Shown piece by piece: positions 1-6,420 of a stretch of DNA of 6,732 nucleotides (position 1 is the stretch's first letter; every line of letters begins with the position of its first letter). Origin of the DNA: Nitrospirota bacterium (lineage in GTDB: Bacteria; Nitrospirota_A; Leptospirillia; Leptospirillales; Leptospirillaceae); the NCBI GenBank assembly GCA_023480765.1, contig JAMCWZ010000089.1, forward strand, positions 1-6,732, given 5' to 3'. The notes under the pieces are model-generated. The model searched no databases. It saw only the letters and a program-made list of their open reading frames with translations, and had not been told where the DNA came from. The position numbers and the translations under genes were made by a program.

Positions 1-2
1 AT

Positions 3-2075
3 GAAGAACTCTCCCAGATCCGTCTCCAGAAAAGCGCCATGGAATGCATACCTGTTCCGATGGCCATCACCGATCCCGAAGGAGAAATCGAATGGTGCAA
101 CGACGCGTTCCAGAAACGCGTCTCGTCGGACATTCTCCGGATGGTCGGCAATGTCCCGGAGTTTTTGGTTCGGGGAGGAGAAAGAGACGAGCTGGCCCGT
201 CAGATCTGGAATACGCTGAACGGAGGCTCCTTTTTTTCAGGCGAAATCCGGCATGCGGCAAAAAACGGAGACGTTTCGGTCACGGATACCCTGATTACGG
301 CCATTCGGAACGAAAACGGGGACATCCGGCACCTGATCCTGACGGAAACCGACATCTCGGAAAAAAAACGTCTGGAAGACATTTTGAAAAGACAAGCGTG
401 GAGCGACGGCCTGACGGGCCTTCCCAACAGGACCCATCTGGAAATTCTGATGGACGAAGCCATCCATCGGTCACGCCTTTCCGGAAAGGGGGTGGCCGTC
501 TGCTTCTTCGATCTGGACGGATTCAAACCCGTCAACGACCGCTTTGGCCATGCCTTCGGAGACCGGATTCTGGTCGAGGTGAGCCACAGGCTTCAGAACT
601 CTGTCCGAAGCGGTGATACCGTCGCCCGTCTGGGGGGGGACGAGTTCGTCCTGCTTCTCGAGGAAATCGACCGGAATGCGACGATTCACCAGCTCCTCGC
701 CCGAATTCTCGAATCGATCGCCCGTCCCTTCGAAGCGCCGGGAACGCCTCTCAGCCTCACGGCAAGCATCGGTGTCACAATCTATCCCGAAGACCTTTCC
801 CCCTCCGACGTCCTCCTTCGTCATGCCGATCATGCCCTGTATCAGGCCAAGGAAGACGGGAGAAACCGGTTTGTCCTTTTCCGTCCGGAGACTCCGAGAA
901 CCATGCAACCGGATGCCGGACATCTTCCGGAGGTCTTCCCTGTCCGGTCCGGGGAGGAGAAAAGAGCCCTCTTGCTGGATCCGGAGCTGGATCTGTCTTC
1001 CGGACGGATCTCCGGAATTCACATCCGGCAGGACGCGCGGGAATTGGACAGACCGCCGGACACCCCTCCGGACAACCTGTCCAGATGGTCTCGCTATCGG
1101 GATGAACAGTTCTCCTTGCTGAGACAGGGACTCCGCATTCTCTCGGATCTGGAAAAGGAAGGATTTGATCAGACAGTGACCATTCCCGTCGACGCAAGGC
1201 TTTTGATCGAACCGGGATTTCTCTCCACCCTGGAACACATGGTCCAGACAATGGGACTTTTAAACCTCTCCCGACTGGAACTTGCCCTGGAGTCGACAAA
1301 AACCATGGACAAACCGGGTGACCCCGCGGGAATCTTCCTGCGTTATCGGGAAAAAGGATTCTCCCTCTGTCTGGATGATTGTCTGGGGCAGTCTCTCCAT
1401 GCCATGGAACAGATCCGGGCCTGGCCACTGTCCCGGGTCCGCATCCATCCCTCCCTGACACGGGAGATTTCGGAAAACGACAAAGCACTCGTCATCTTCG
1501 ACAGTCTGGTCCATCTCGCCCAGGCCTACGGACAAAACGTCATTGCGGCCGGTGTCGATGACCGGGACACCCTCCGACTGGTTCTCCGTTCCAGTGCCCG
1601 ATTCTTTCAGGGCTCTCTCCTCTCCCCGCCTCTCGAACCCGAACAACTCCGGAACTCACTGAAGGCCTTGTCCAGCCAGACTCCCGGGACGGGCACCCCC
1701 CAGCCCAAGCCGGACTTTTTTCTTCTCATGGGAACGATGCAGCACCAGCGGGCGATCCGCCGACTTCTGGAGCTTCTGGAAACAGGACGTCCCTTTCCTT
1801 ATTCCCTGGAAGAAGTCGATAGCCCCCGCACCTGCTACCTGGGAAGATGGCTCGATTCCCAGCGAACAGACCGGTTGGCCGGAGATCCCCTCTTCCAGGA
1901 AACCGTCCGCCTGCATACCCGCGCCCACGCACTCACCGGTCAGATTCTCCGTCTGCACCAGGCAGGAAAACTGCAGGAAGCCCGGTCACTGGTACCAGAA
2001 ATTCTGGTCTGCCGGAACAGCATCCTCGACACACTTCCCCTCTTTTCGACCGACTCTCCGACACAACGCCCCTGA
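3..2075 (+). CDS. PAS-GGDEF-degenerate EAL-CZB signalling protein, 5' end outside window
   Basis: Predicted diguanylate cyclase making cyclic di-GMP, with sensory modules at both ends. The frame is open from base 3 without a stop, and the residues before the first in-window ATG (39) read like the linker into a PAS domain, so the gene probably starts upstream. Numbering from the Met at 39: PAS about 1-110 (ITDPEGEIEWCNDAF); GGDEF domain about 118-282 (DGLTGLPNRT, then RLGGDEF with GGDEF at 199-203). An RxxD inhibitory site (RSGD, 190-193) lies five residues before GGDEF, the classical spacing. An EAL-like fold spans about 305-545 but is degenerate: GIHIRQ replaces EALLRW, LDDCLGQSL replaces the DDFGTGYSSL loop and AAGVDD replaces AEGVET, so phosphodiesterase activity is unlikely. 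The last 120 residues resemble a CZB zinc-binding domain (H569, C599, H626, H630). Cyclase activity is inferred from motifs. The absence of N-terminal transmembrane segments cannot be judged. Confidence 0.9.
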   Translation, partial: EELSQIRLQKSAMECIPVPMAITDPEGEIEWCNDAFQKRVSSDILRMVGNVPEFLVRGGERDELARQIWNTLNGGSFFSGEIRHAAKNGDVSVTDTLITAIRNENGDIRHLILTETDISEKKRLEDILKRQAWSDGLTGLPNRTHLEILMDEAIHRSRLSGKGVAVCFFDLDGFKPVNDRFGHAFGDRILVEVSHRLQNSVRSGDTVARLGGDEFVLLLEEIDRNATIHQLLARILESIARPFEAPGTPLSLTASIGVTIYPEDLSPSDVLLRHADHALYQAKEDGRNRFVLFRPETPRTMQPDAGHLPEVFPVRSGEEKRALLLDPELDLSSGRISGIHIRQDARELDRPPDTPPDNLSRWSRYRDEQFSLLRQGLRILSDLEKEGFDQTVTIPVDARLLIEPGFLSTLEHMVQTMGLLNLSRLELALESTKTMDKPGDPAGIFLRYREKGFSLCLDDCLGQSLHAMEQIRAWPLSRVRIHPSLTREISENDKALVIFDSLVHLAQAYGQNVIAAGVDDRDTLRLVLRSSARFFQGSLLSPPLEPEQLRNSLKALSSQTPGTGTPQPKPDFFLLMGTMQHQRAIRRLLELLETGRPFPYSLEEVDSPRTCYLGRWLDSQRTDRLAGDPLFQETVRLHTRAHALTGQILRLHQAGKLQEARSLVPEILVCRNSILDTLPLFSTDSPTQRP

Positions 2076-2151
2076 TCCACAGACTCAAGTCTTTCGGAAA
2101 ACTCTCCGACAAGAGCGTCAGGTCACCTTCGAGAGTTCTGACCAAAAAACT

Positions 2152-2168
2152 GCCTGAGTCTTTCAGGC
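2152..2168 (+). other. small hairpin in the leader of the barrel gene
   Basis: GCCTGA (2152-2157) and TCAGGC (2163-2168) are perfect complements around a five-base loop, 12 bases before the ribosome binding site of the next gene. No T-run follows, so it does not look like a terminator. It may be a leader-RNA structure or chance. A second weak inverted repeat, GGTCA/TGACC at 2121-2125 and 2139-2143, lies just upstream. I see no convincing -35/-10 promoter pair in the 118-bp gap 2076-2193. Confidence 0.25.
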
Positions 2169-2180
2169 CCGACATTTATC

Positions 2181-2186
2181 AAGGAG
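2181..2186 (+). promoter_or_regulatory. Shine-Dalgarno site AAGGAG
   Basis: AAGGAG lies seven bases before the ATG at 2194, which is optimal spacing. It fixes the start of the outer-membrane protein gene and suggests strong translation. Confidence 0.85.
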
Positions 2187-2193
2187 ATTTCCC

Positions 2194-2874
2194 ATGGTTT
2201 CGCGCTGTTTTCACAACCGTCCCTTCGGCCGGTTCACTGTTTTCTTCCTGCTTGCGGTCGCCCTCGCCGTTTTCACACCCGAAGCACCCAAGGCGCGGGC
2301 GGCAACGTCTGGAAGCGGGGCGTGGGATTTTCTGGTGTTCGGCAACTATGACATGTCCACGGTCGATACCGGCAACATCTCTTCGTCCCAGTCTTACAAC
2401 ACGGCCCTTGCGGCTACCGGGCAGGCGACATCGTTCGCCAACACGTTTCAGAACGGATACGGGGCCGGTCTCGCCATCGTTTACTGGTTCAATGATGTTC
2501 TGGCGTTCCGGGTCGGGGCCCAGGGGAATTTTTTTGAAGGCAAGGGTTCGTCGGTCTACTCTGGCGATTCTCTTCAGTCCGCCCCTCTCTTTGGCGGGTT
2601 CGAAGCAAAGCTCTATGGGGATCCGGACTATTTTCTCTACGGGGTGATTGATGCGGGAGCGGCCTATGAAGAATCCGTTTCGGGAGCTTCGCCGACCCTG
2701 TCGAACTACCTGAACCACGGGTGGTCAGCTTACGGGGATATCGGACTCGGGCTGAATCTCGACTGGATTTTTGTCGAGGTGAAATTTGCCTACATGCCCC
2801 AGTTCGTCCCGGATTATGGGCACGGACAGAACGGTTTTTACTATGTTCCGGTCACGGCCGGTTTCAATTTCTGA
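2194..2874 (+). CDS. secreted outer-membrane beta-barrel protein, family not recognised
   Basis: A 226-residue protein with a clear Sec signal peptide: a basic N-region (R4, R9, R13), a hydrophobic core at about 15-27 (TVFFLLAVALAVF) and an A-R-A cleavage site near residue 36. The mature part alternates hydrophobic and polar residues, is rich in Gly, Tyr, Phe and Ser, and ends in ...VTAGFNF. A C-terminal Phe on a final beta strand is the usual signal for the BAM outer-membrane assembly machinery. Repeated strand-like blocks (GYGAGLAIVYWF, LFGGFEAKLY, YGDIGLGLNL) fit an eight-stranded or similar small barrel. I do not recognise a specific family; an OmpA-like or OmpW-like barrel without a periplasmic domain is the nearest structural analogy. 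It lies 118 bp downstream of the GGDEF gene on the same strand, with its own strong ribosome binding site, so it may be transcribed separately. Barrel assignment is inference; signal peptide and terminal Phe are seen. Confidence 0.82.
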   Translation: MVSRCFHNRPFGRFTVFFLLAVALAVFTPEAPKARAATSGSGAWDFLVFGNYDMSTVDTGNISSSQSYNTALAATGQATSFANTFQNGYGAGLAIVYWFNDVLAFRVGAQGNFFEGKGSSVYSGDSLQSAPLFGGFEAKLYGDPDYFLYGVIDAGAAYEESVSGASPTLSNYLNHGWSAYGDIGLGLNLDWIFVEVKFAYMPQFVPDYGHGQNGFYYVPVTAGFNF

Positions 2875-2892
2875 GAACGGACAACCTTTCCC

Positions 2893-2945
2893 TGACAGGG
2901 GACGGAGGCCCGAACGGCTCCCCCGAAGGCGCACCGTCCCCGTCA
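2893..2945 (+). terminator. terminator-like stem-loop between convergent genes
   Basis: TGAC-A-GGGGACGG (2893-2905) pairs with CCGTCCCC-GTCA (2934-2945): 12 base pairs with a single bulged A, around a 28-base GC-rich loop. It starts 18 bases after the stop of the barrel gene, and a pyrimidine-rich but not pure T tail follows (ACTTCTTCCAGACCCTTTTC). The position between two convergent genes supports a transcription-ending role. The long loop and impure tail lower confidence. Confidence 0.45.
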
Positions 2946-2991
2946 TGACTTCTTCCAGACCCTTTTCTCCGAAAACGCAAACCTGGAAACC

Positions 2992-3030
2992 GTCTGTCAA
3001 GAAGAACGGACGACCGGGGACTTGTCAGAC
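2992..3030 (-). terminator. possible terminator hairpin at the end of the mla/phosphoesterase operon
   Basis: On the plus strand GTCTGTCAAG (2992-3001) and CTTGTCAGAC (3021-3030) are complementary except for one central mismatch, with a 19-base loop. The hairpin overlaps the stop codon of the minus-strand phosphoesterase gene at 3027-3025. Reading on the minus strand, a GT-rich stretch follows rather than a clean T-run, so this is only a weak candidate. Confidence 0.3.
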
Positions 3031-4209
3031 CGACACCAGCGTGACAAGTTCCACCGCCGAAGACACGCCGAGTCTCACGGGAACACCGAAATAACCTGTA
3101 CCCACATTGACGAGAAGCCACTGGGAAACCCCCTTCTCCTCCCGCCGAAACAGCCCCCTGTCAAAGTCATAAAAGAGGGTTGCCAAGCTCCATCTTCCCC
3201 AGGGAAACCCGATCTGACCTCCATGCGTGTGGCCGGAAAGGGTCAAGGTCGCCGGGTAGGGGCGAAGGTCGTTCCAAAGACCGGGATTGTGGGCCAATAC
3301 AACCACCATATCCCCGTTTTCCGGATGAACGTTCTGAAAGGCTTTGGCCGGATCCGGCCCGCCCGTTCCATCCTCTCTTTCCGAGGCAGGGTCACTGATC
3401 CCCACGAGGAAGAGCGTCCGGCTCCCCCGGGAGATCGGAACGCTCCGATTTTCCAGAACCCCCCACCCGTTTTCCTCAAGGCGCTTTTTGACCGCCGGAC
3501 CGTCGATCCAGTATTCATGATTCCCCAGAACGCAATACACTCCTTCCGGTGAAGAGAGATCCCCGAAAAAAGACAGAAACCGGTCCAGTTCCGTCAAGCG
3601 CCGGTCGATCATGTCCCCTGTAAACACCAGGAGATCGGCGGAGACGGATTCAATGGTCCTTCGAAGGGACTGGAGTGTGGAAGCGGATTCGAACATCCCG
3701 ACGTGGACGTCGGACACCTGCAGAATCCGAAACCCTGACAGCTCCGGGGCAAGGCCGGGAATCTCCACCGTCCGCTGGTGCACGGCAGGGCCCCGGAAAC
3801 GGTTCACCACGACCGTTCCGAGGATCAGAACGGCCATCGCCGCGACACCTTTCGCCTGGAAGACGGGAGAGAGAAGATTCGAAGTCCATCCACCTTGTCC
3901 CAGAAAATGAAAAACATGGCCTGCCATGTCCAGAAGGGCGACAGACAGGAGAAACATCCCGGAAAGGAAAAAGTGACCAAAAAACAGGGGCATGAGCCAG
4001 AGAGGACGTGGCCAGTTCCTGGCAAACGCCATCCTGAGGTAGAATGGCATGGTCAGGGTCAGAAGCAGGTAAATCCCGATTCCGGCAGATGAGACTCCCG
4101 CATGGTCAAGCCATGCCGCCACCCCGGCTTCGAGAAGCGTGTATCCCCCAAAAACAAGAACGATAAACGTCCTTATACGCATGCCGCCTCGTTCGGAACG
4201 CCGTTTCAA
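3025..4209 (-). CDS. membrane-anchored calcineurin-like metallophosphoesterase (YkuE/YaeI/LpxG-like)
   Basis: A 394-residue protein with four hydrophobic segments in its first third (about 11-33, 41-60, 70-95, 117-135), followed by a metallophosphoesterase domain carrying the full metal-ligand series: SDVHVG, FTGDMID, GNHEYW, AHNP and SGHTHGGQ. This order is typical of the YkuE/YaeI group, which includes the chlamydial LpxG lipid A enzyme (UDP-2,3-diacylglucosamine hydrolase); the architecture suggests a membrane-associated lipid or nucleotide-lipid substrate. Substrate is not readable from sequence. The longest start is a TTG (4209-4207) inside the mlaD stop, giving a TTGA overlap and translational coupling. 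An ATG at 4182-4180, ten codons in, has GAGG four bases upstream and may be the real start. It follows mlaD in what was evidently one operon. Confidence 0.88.
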   Translation of the reverse strand: MKRRSERGGMRIRTFIVLVFGGYTLLEAGVAAWLDHAGVSSAGIGIYLLLTLTMPFYLRMAFARNWPRPLWLMPLFFGHFFLSGMFLLSVALLDMAGHVFHFLGQGGWTSNLLSPVFQAKGVAAMAVLILGTVVVNRFRGPAVHQRTVEIPGLAPELSGFRILQVSDVHVGMFESASTLQSLRRTIESVSADLLVFTGDMIDRRLTELDRFLSFFGDLSSPEGVYCVLGNHEYWIDGPAVKKRLEENGWGVLENRSVPISRGSRTLFLVGISDPASEREDGTGGPDPAKAFQNVHPENGDMVVVLAHNPGLWNDLRPYPATLTLSGHTHGGQIGFPWGRWSLATLFYDFDRGLFRREEKGVSQWLLVNVGTGYFGVPVRLGVSSAVELVTLVSV

Positions 4210-5183
4210 AAAACGTGCACCTGGACGGAAAAGTACTTGTGAGGATCTTTTTTCATATCATCCAGAAGCGCATTGACACGATCCAGAGTTGCGTCCATCT
4301 TCTGCCCCATCGCCGGGTCCACCAGAATCTGGCCCGCGGTCCCCTTTCCGGCCTTGAGGTCCTTCAGGATTCCGGCCATCGCATGGATCGATGTCCGGAG
4401 ATCCCCGGCTGTCGCGGGATCCCGGGCAAGCATTCCGAGGGAACCCTGCGGATCATCAAGAGAAGCCATGACACCGTCGAGATGCCGGAGAATATCGTTC
4501 AGACGCCGGGTCATCTCTCTGGAGTGAATCAGGGAAGACACGGGGCCCTTTCCATGATTCACGTCCTCCGCAACCGAACGGATCTCGCGCGTCGCCTGAT
4601 CGAGATTATCATACAGCTCGGGTTTCGTCATGAAACGCCCGACTGTTCCGTGTCCCTCCCGGACCTGCTCCATGAGCTCCTGCATGGAAATCGAAAGATT
4701 CTTGAGATTTTTGACCAGATCCGACCCCTTGCCCAGAACGGTCTCCATTGTCAGGGTTGCCTTTCCGTAGATCGGAAGGGCAGGATTGATCGGCCCCTTT
4801 GAGAGATCTCCCGGAATCAGTTCAAGAAACTTGATCCCCATCAACCCCTGAGTCCGTATCACCGCCGATGTCTCCTCCGAAAGGTCCGGCAGGCGGGACG
4901 CGGAAAGGCGAATACGAACCTGGATCAGCTGCTGGTTATGGAAACGGACGAAATGGATGCTTTTGACGAAGCCGCTGTTCATCCCCGAAATCCGGACCGG
5001 TGCTCCCACCGTAAGCCCCCGGACATTATCGAACAGAATCGTCAGGGGAACCTGTTTCGAAAACAGGTTCTGCACCTTCCCGTATGTGACGATCGCCAGG
5101 GCTCCCAACAAAAAACTGATCCCGACGATCAGTCCCACTCGAATTTCGGACAGCTTCAGATTGCTGCTCCGTTTCATTGCCAC
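4206..5183 (-). CDS. mlaD: MlaD-like MCE-domain lipid transport protein
   Basis: Periplasmic lipid-binding subunit of an Mla/Ttg2-type ABC transporter. MCE proteins form hexameric rings, anchored in the inner membrane, that pass phospholipids between transporter and envelope. From the GTG at 5183 it has 325 residues: a basic N-terminus, one transmembrane helix (about 16-34, VGLIVGISFLLGALAIVTY), the MCE domain (about 44-125, with FDNVRGLTVGAPVRISGM and TQGLMGIKFLELIPG as hallmarks), then a helical tail containing four 34-residue repeats. The start was chosen because GGAGG lies seven bases before the GTG (P-V-A-M-K-R); ATG at 5177 is the near alternative. The open frame back to an ATG at 5252 overlaps the end of mlaF and lacks family similarity. 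The gap to the mlaF stop is 43 bases. The gene itself is intact although its upstream partner is broken. Confidence 0.9.
   Translation of the reverse strand: MAMKRSSNLKLSEIRVGLIVGISFLLGALAIVTYGKVQNLFSKQVPLTILFDNVRGLTVGAPVRISGMNSGFVKSIHFVRFHNQQLIQVRIRLSASRLPDLSEETSAVIRTQGLMGIKFLELIPGDLSKGPINPALPIYGKATLTMETVLGKGSDLVKNLKNLSISMQELMEQVREGHGTVGRFMTKPELYDNLDQATREIRSVAEDVNHGKGPVSSLIHSREMTRRLNDILRHLDGVMASLDDPQGSLGMLARDPATAGDLRTSIHAMAGILKDLKAGKGTAGQILVDPAMGQKMDATLDRVNALLDDMKKDPHKYFSVQVHVF
4254..4661 (-). repeat. four tandem 34-residue repeats in the MlaD tail
   Basis: The C-terminal tail of MlaD divides without gaps into four units of exactly 34 residues. Units begin REGHGTVGRFMTKPELYDNL, NHGKGPVSSLIHSREMTRRL, DDPQGSLGMLARDPATAGDL and KAGKGTAGQILVDPAMGQKM. 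The consensus is xxGxGtvGxLxxDPxxxxxL followed by a 14-residue amphipathic helix ending in a hydrophobic residue. The protein then ends KKDPHKYF plus seven residues. Similar G-x-G-x-x-G repeats with predicted helices are known in other single-MCE proteins. The exact regularity suggests a helical shaft below the MCE ring. The DNA of the units is diverged. Confidence 0.75.
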
Positions 5184-5190
5184 CGGACAA

Positions 5191-5195
5191 CCTCC
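5191..5195 (-). promoter_or_regulatory. Shine-Dalgarno site of mlaD
   Basis: GGAGG on the minus strand ends seven bases before GTG at 5183-5181. It decides the mlaD start in favour of this GTG (or possibly the ATG two codons later) over the upstream ATG at 5252. Confidence 0.7.
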
Positions 5196-5226
5196 CCCTT
5201 CACCAGACTTTCCCCGGACTGGTCTG

Positions 5227-5773
5227 TCATGTGGACAGAAAAGTCCGGACAAACGGATCCGTCGACTGTTCGATCGTTTCCCGATCCCCTGTCAGAATGA
5301 CCTTCGCATCATGGATGAACGAAAACAGGTCTCCGACCCGAAATGCGTCGTGCAGATCGTGCGTCACCACGAGACTCATCACATTAAACTCGGACTGGAC
5401 CTGGCGGACCAGATCGCAGATGGAGCGGGAGGTAAACGGATCCAGTCCGGTCGTCGGTTCATCATAAAGCATGACTTTCGGGTCCTGGGGGGCCATTGCG
5501 CGGGCAATGGCGACCCGCCGCTTCATTCCGCCGGAGAGGGCATCGGGACGCTGGTCGATAACCTGCTCGAGGCTGACGAAACGAAGCAGTGTGCGGACGC
5601 GCTCCTCGATCTTTTCATCGCTCCAGTCCGTATGTTCCCAGAGCCAGAACCCGACGTTTTCTCCCACCGTCAGAGAGTCGAAGAGGGCTCCTTCCTGGAA
5701 GACCATTCCAATGCGCTGACGATAACGCAGCAGCTCTTTTTCATCCAGTTGTCCCACGTTCTCGCCATCCACC
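5227..5773 (-). pseudogene. mlaF: 3' fragment of mlaF (ABC transporter ATPase), 5' part replaced at a fold-back junction
   Basis: The last 181 residues of the MlaF ATPase, which powers MlaE in phospholipid transport. Visible motifs: Q-loop (GMVFQEGALFD), ABC signature (LSGGMKRRVAIARAMA), Walker B and D-loop (VMLYDEPTTGLDP) and H-loop (VVTHDLHDAF). Walker A is missing: homology begins abruptly at VDGEN, equivalent to residue 60 of the plus-strand copy, and what precedes it on this strand is the antisense of mlaE. The frame stays open into that antisense to 6162, so automatic calling gives a false 311-residue protein whose first 130 residues are meaningless. Joined to the plus-strand piece (6417-6732), which overlaps it by about 46 codons, it forms a complete 240-residue ATPase in frame. 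It precedes mlaD by 43 bases. As written here the product could not bind ATP normally. Confidence 0.88.
5634..5773. repeat. left arm of a 140-bp inverted repeat (mlaF middle)
   Basis: The reverse complement of 5634-5773 equals 6593-6732 except for one base, T at 5760 versus G at 6606, which changes Asn to Asp in the encoded ATPase. Identity stops sharply at 5773, where the window lacks the next A, shares GGATC (5774-5778) and then diverges into mlaE. The outer end of the repeat cannot be seen because the partner arm runs off the window. Confidence 0.95.
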
Positions 5774-5780
5774 GGATCGG
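5769..5780. other. fold-back breakpoint between antisense mlaF and sense mlaE
   Basis: To the left the minus strand encodes mlaF; to the right the plus strand encodes mlaE, with no spacer. The bases GGATC at 5774-5778 occur at this point both in mlaE and in the antisense of the intact mlaF sequence (complement of 6588-6592, offset by one A), giving five bases of microhomology at the join. No transposase, target-site duplication or recombinase site is visible. Confidence 0.85.
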
Positions 5781-6420
5781 GGTCGGGTCCATTCCGATCG
5801 TTTTTCTTGCCAGTATTTTCGCCGGACTCGACATGGCCCTCCAGTTTGAAGTTGTCATGGCCCCCTATGGAGCCCGGGCATTGCTCGGAAAAGTGGTGAC
5901 AACCTCGATCATCCGGGACATGGGCCCCGTCCTGGCTTCGCTTGTCATGTCCGCCCGTGTCACGGCCGGTATTTCGTCCGAGCTCGGCATGATGAATTCT
6001 ACCCAGCAGATCGACGCTCTTCGCGTCATGGGTGTCGATCCCCTGGACCGACTGGTCGCTCCCCGCATTTTTGCCGGAATCGTGATGATGCCCATCCTCA
6101 GCATCTCCGGGGATTTCCTGGCTCTTCTGGCAGGCCTCGGCATCTCCATGGCGGTCGGTCATGTGCCGGCCCCCCTGTTCTGGTCGGGTGTCCGGGACGC
6201 CCTGACGGCCCAGAACCTGACGGATGCTTTTCTGAAACCTCTTTTCTTCGGATTCATTCTTACATCGATCGGCTGTTATTACGGGATGAAAAGTGCGTCG
6301 GGCGCCTTTGGCGTTGGAAAGAGCACGACCAAGGCCGTCGTATCGGCGGCGATCTGGATTCTGGTGGCAAATTTTCTCCTGTCAAAACTCCTGATCAACG
6401 TCTGGGGATTAACCGGATGA
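5773..6420 (+). pseudogene. mlaE: mlaE permease fragment lacking the 5' end
   Basis: Inner-membrane permease subunit of the Mla/Ttg2 phospholipid transporter. About 215 residues remain, starting R-I-G-V-G-S-I-P-I-V; the family is usually about 255-260 residues, so roughly 45 N-terminal residues are missing. Family hallmarks are present: the IRDMGPVLASLVMSARVTAG segment, the near-invariant QQIDALRVMGVDPLDRLVAPR stretch (canonical EQIDALRVMG) and several transmembrane helices including the last at about 6340-6405. No start codon or ribosome binding site is associated with it. The frame remains open leftwards to 4957 through the antisense of mlaF and mlaD, so a 487-residue call there would be about 272 residues of nonsense fused to MlaE. 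Its TGA overlaps the mlaF ATG (ATGA), showing the native order mlaE-mlaF. Confidence 0.88.

Noticed and set aside
471..1238. Minus-strand frames of about 240-255 codons opposite the GGDEF gene
   Set aside because: They are shadows of the clearly homologous PAS-GGDEF-EAL frame; their composition is Arg/Gly/Pro-rich and no domain is recognisable.
2076..2193. Possible promoter or riboswitch before the barrel gene
   Set aside because: Only short inverted repeats were found. No -35/-10 pair with proper spacing and no known riboswitch core could be supported.
1847..2647. Plus-strand frame of 266 codons overlapping the GGDEF gene end and the barrel gene
   Set aside because: Out of frame with both real genes, Arg/Ser/Pro-rich, with no ribosome binding site or family similarity. 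The signal-peptide protein at 2194-2874 explains this stretch.
3022..3552. Plus-strand frames opposite the metallophosphoesterase
   Set aside because: The minus strand carries all the phosphoesterase metal-binding motifs; the plus-strand frames are uninformative shadows.
5773..6162. Minus-strand N-terminal extension of 130 codons in front of the mlaF fragment
   Set aside because: It is the antisense of the mlaE coding sequence, rich in Asp, His and Gly, and contains no Walker A. It is a shadow frame created by the fold-back join.
4957..6420. Long plus-strand frame of 487 codons ending in the MlaE sequence
   Set aside because: Only the part from about 5773 resembles MlaE. The first 272 codons are antisense to mlaD and mlaF and lack membrane or domain character, so a fusion protein is not credible.
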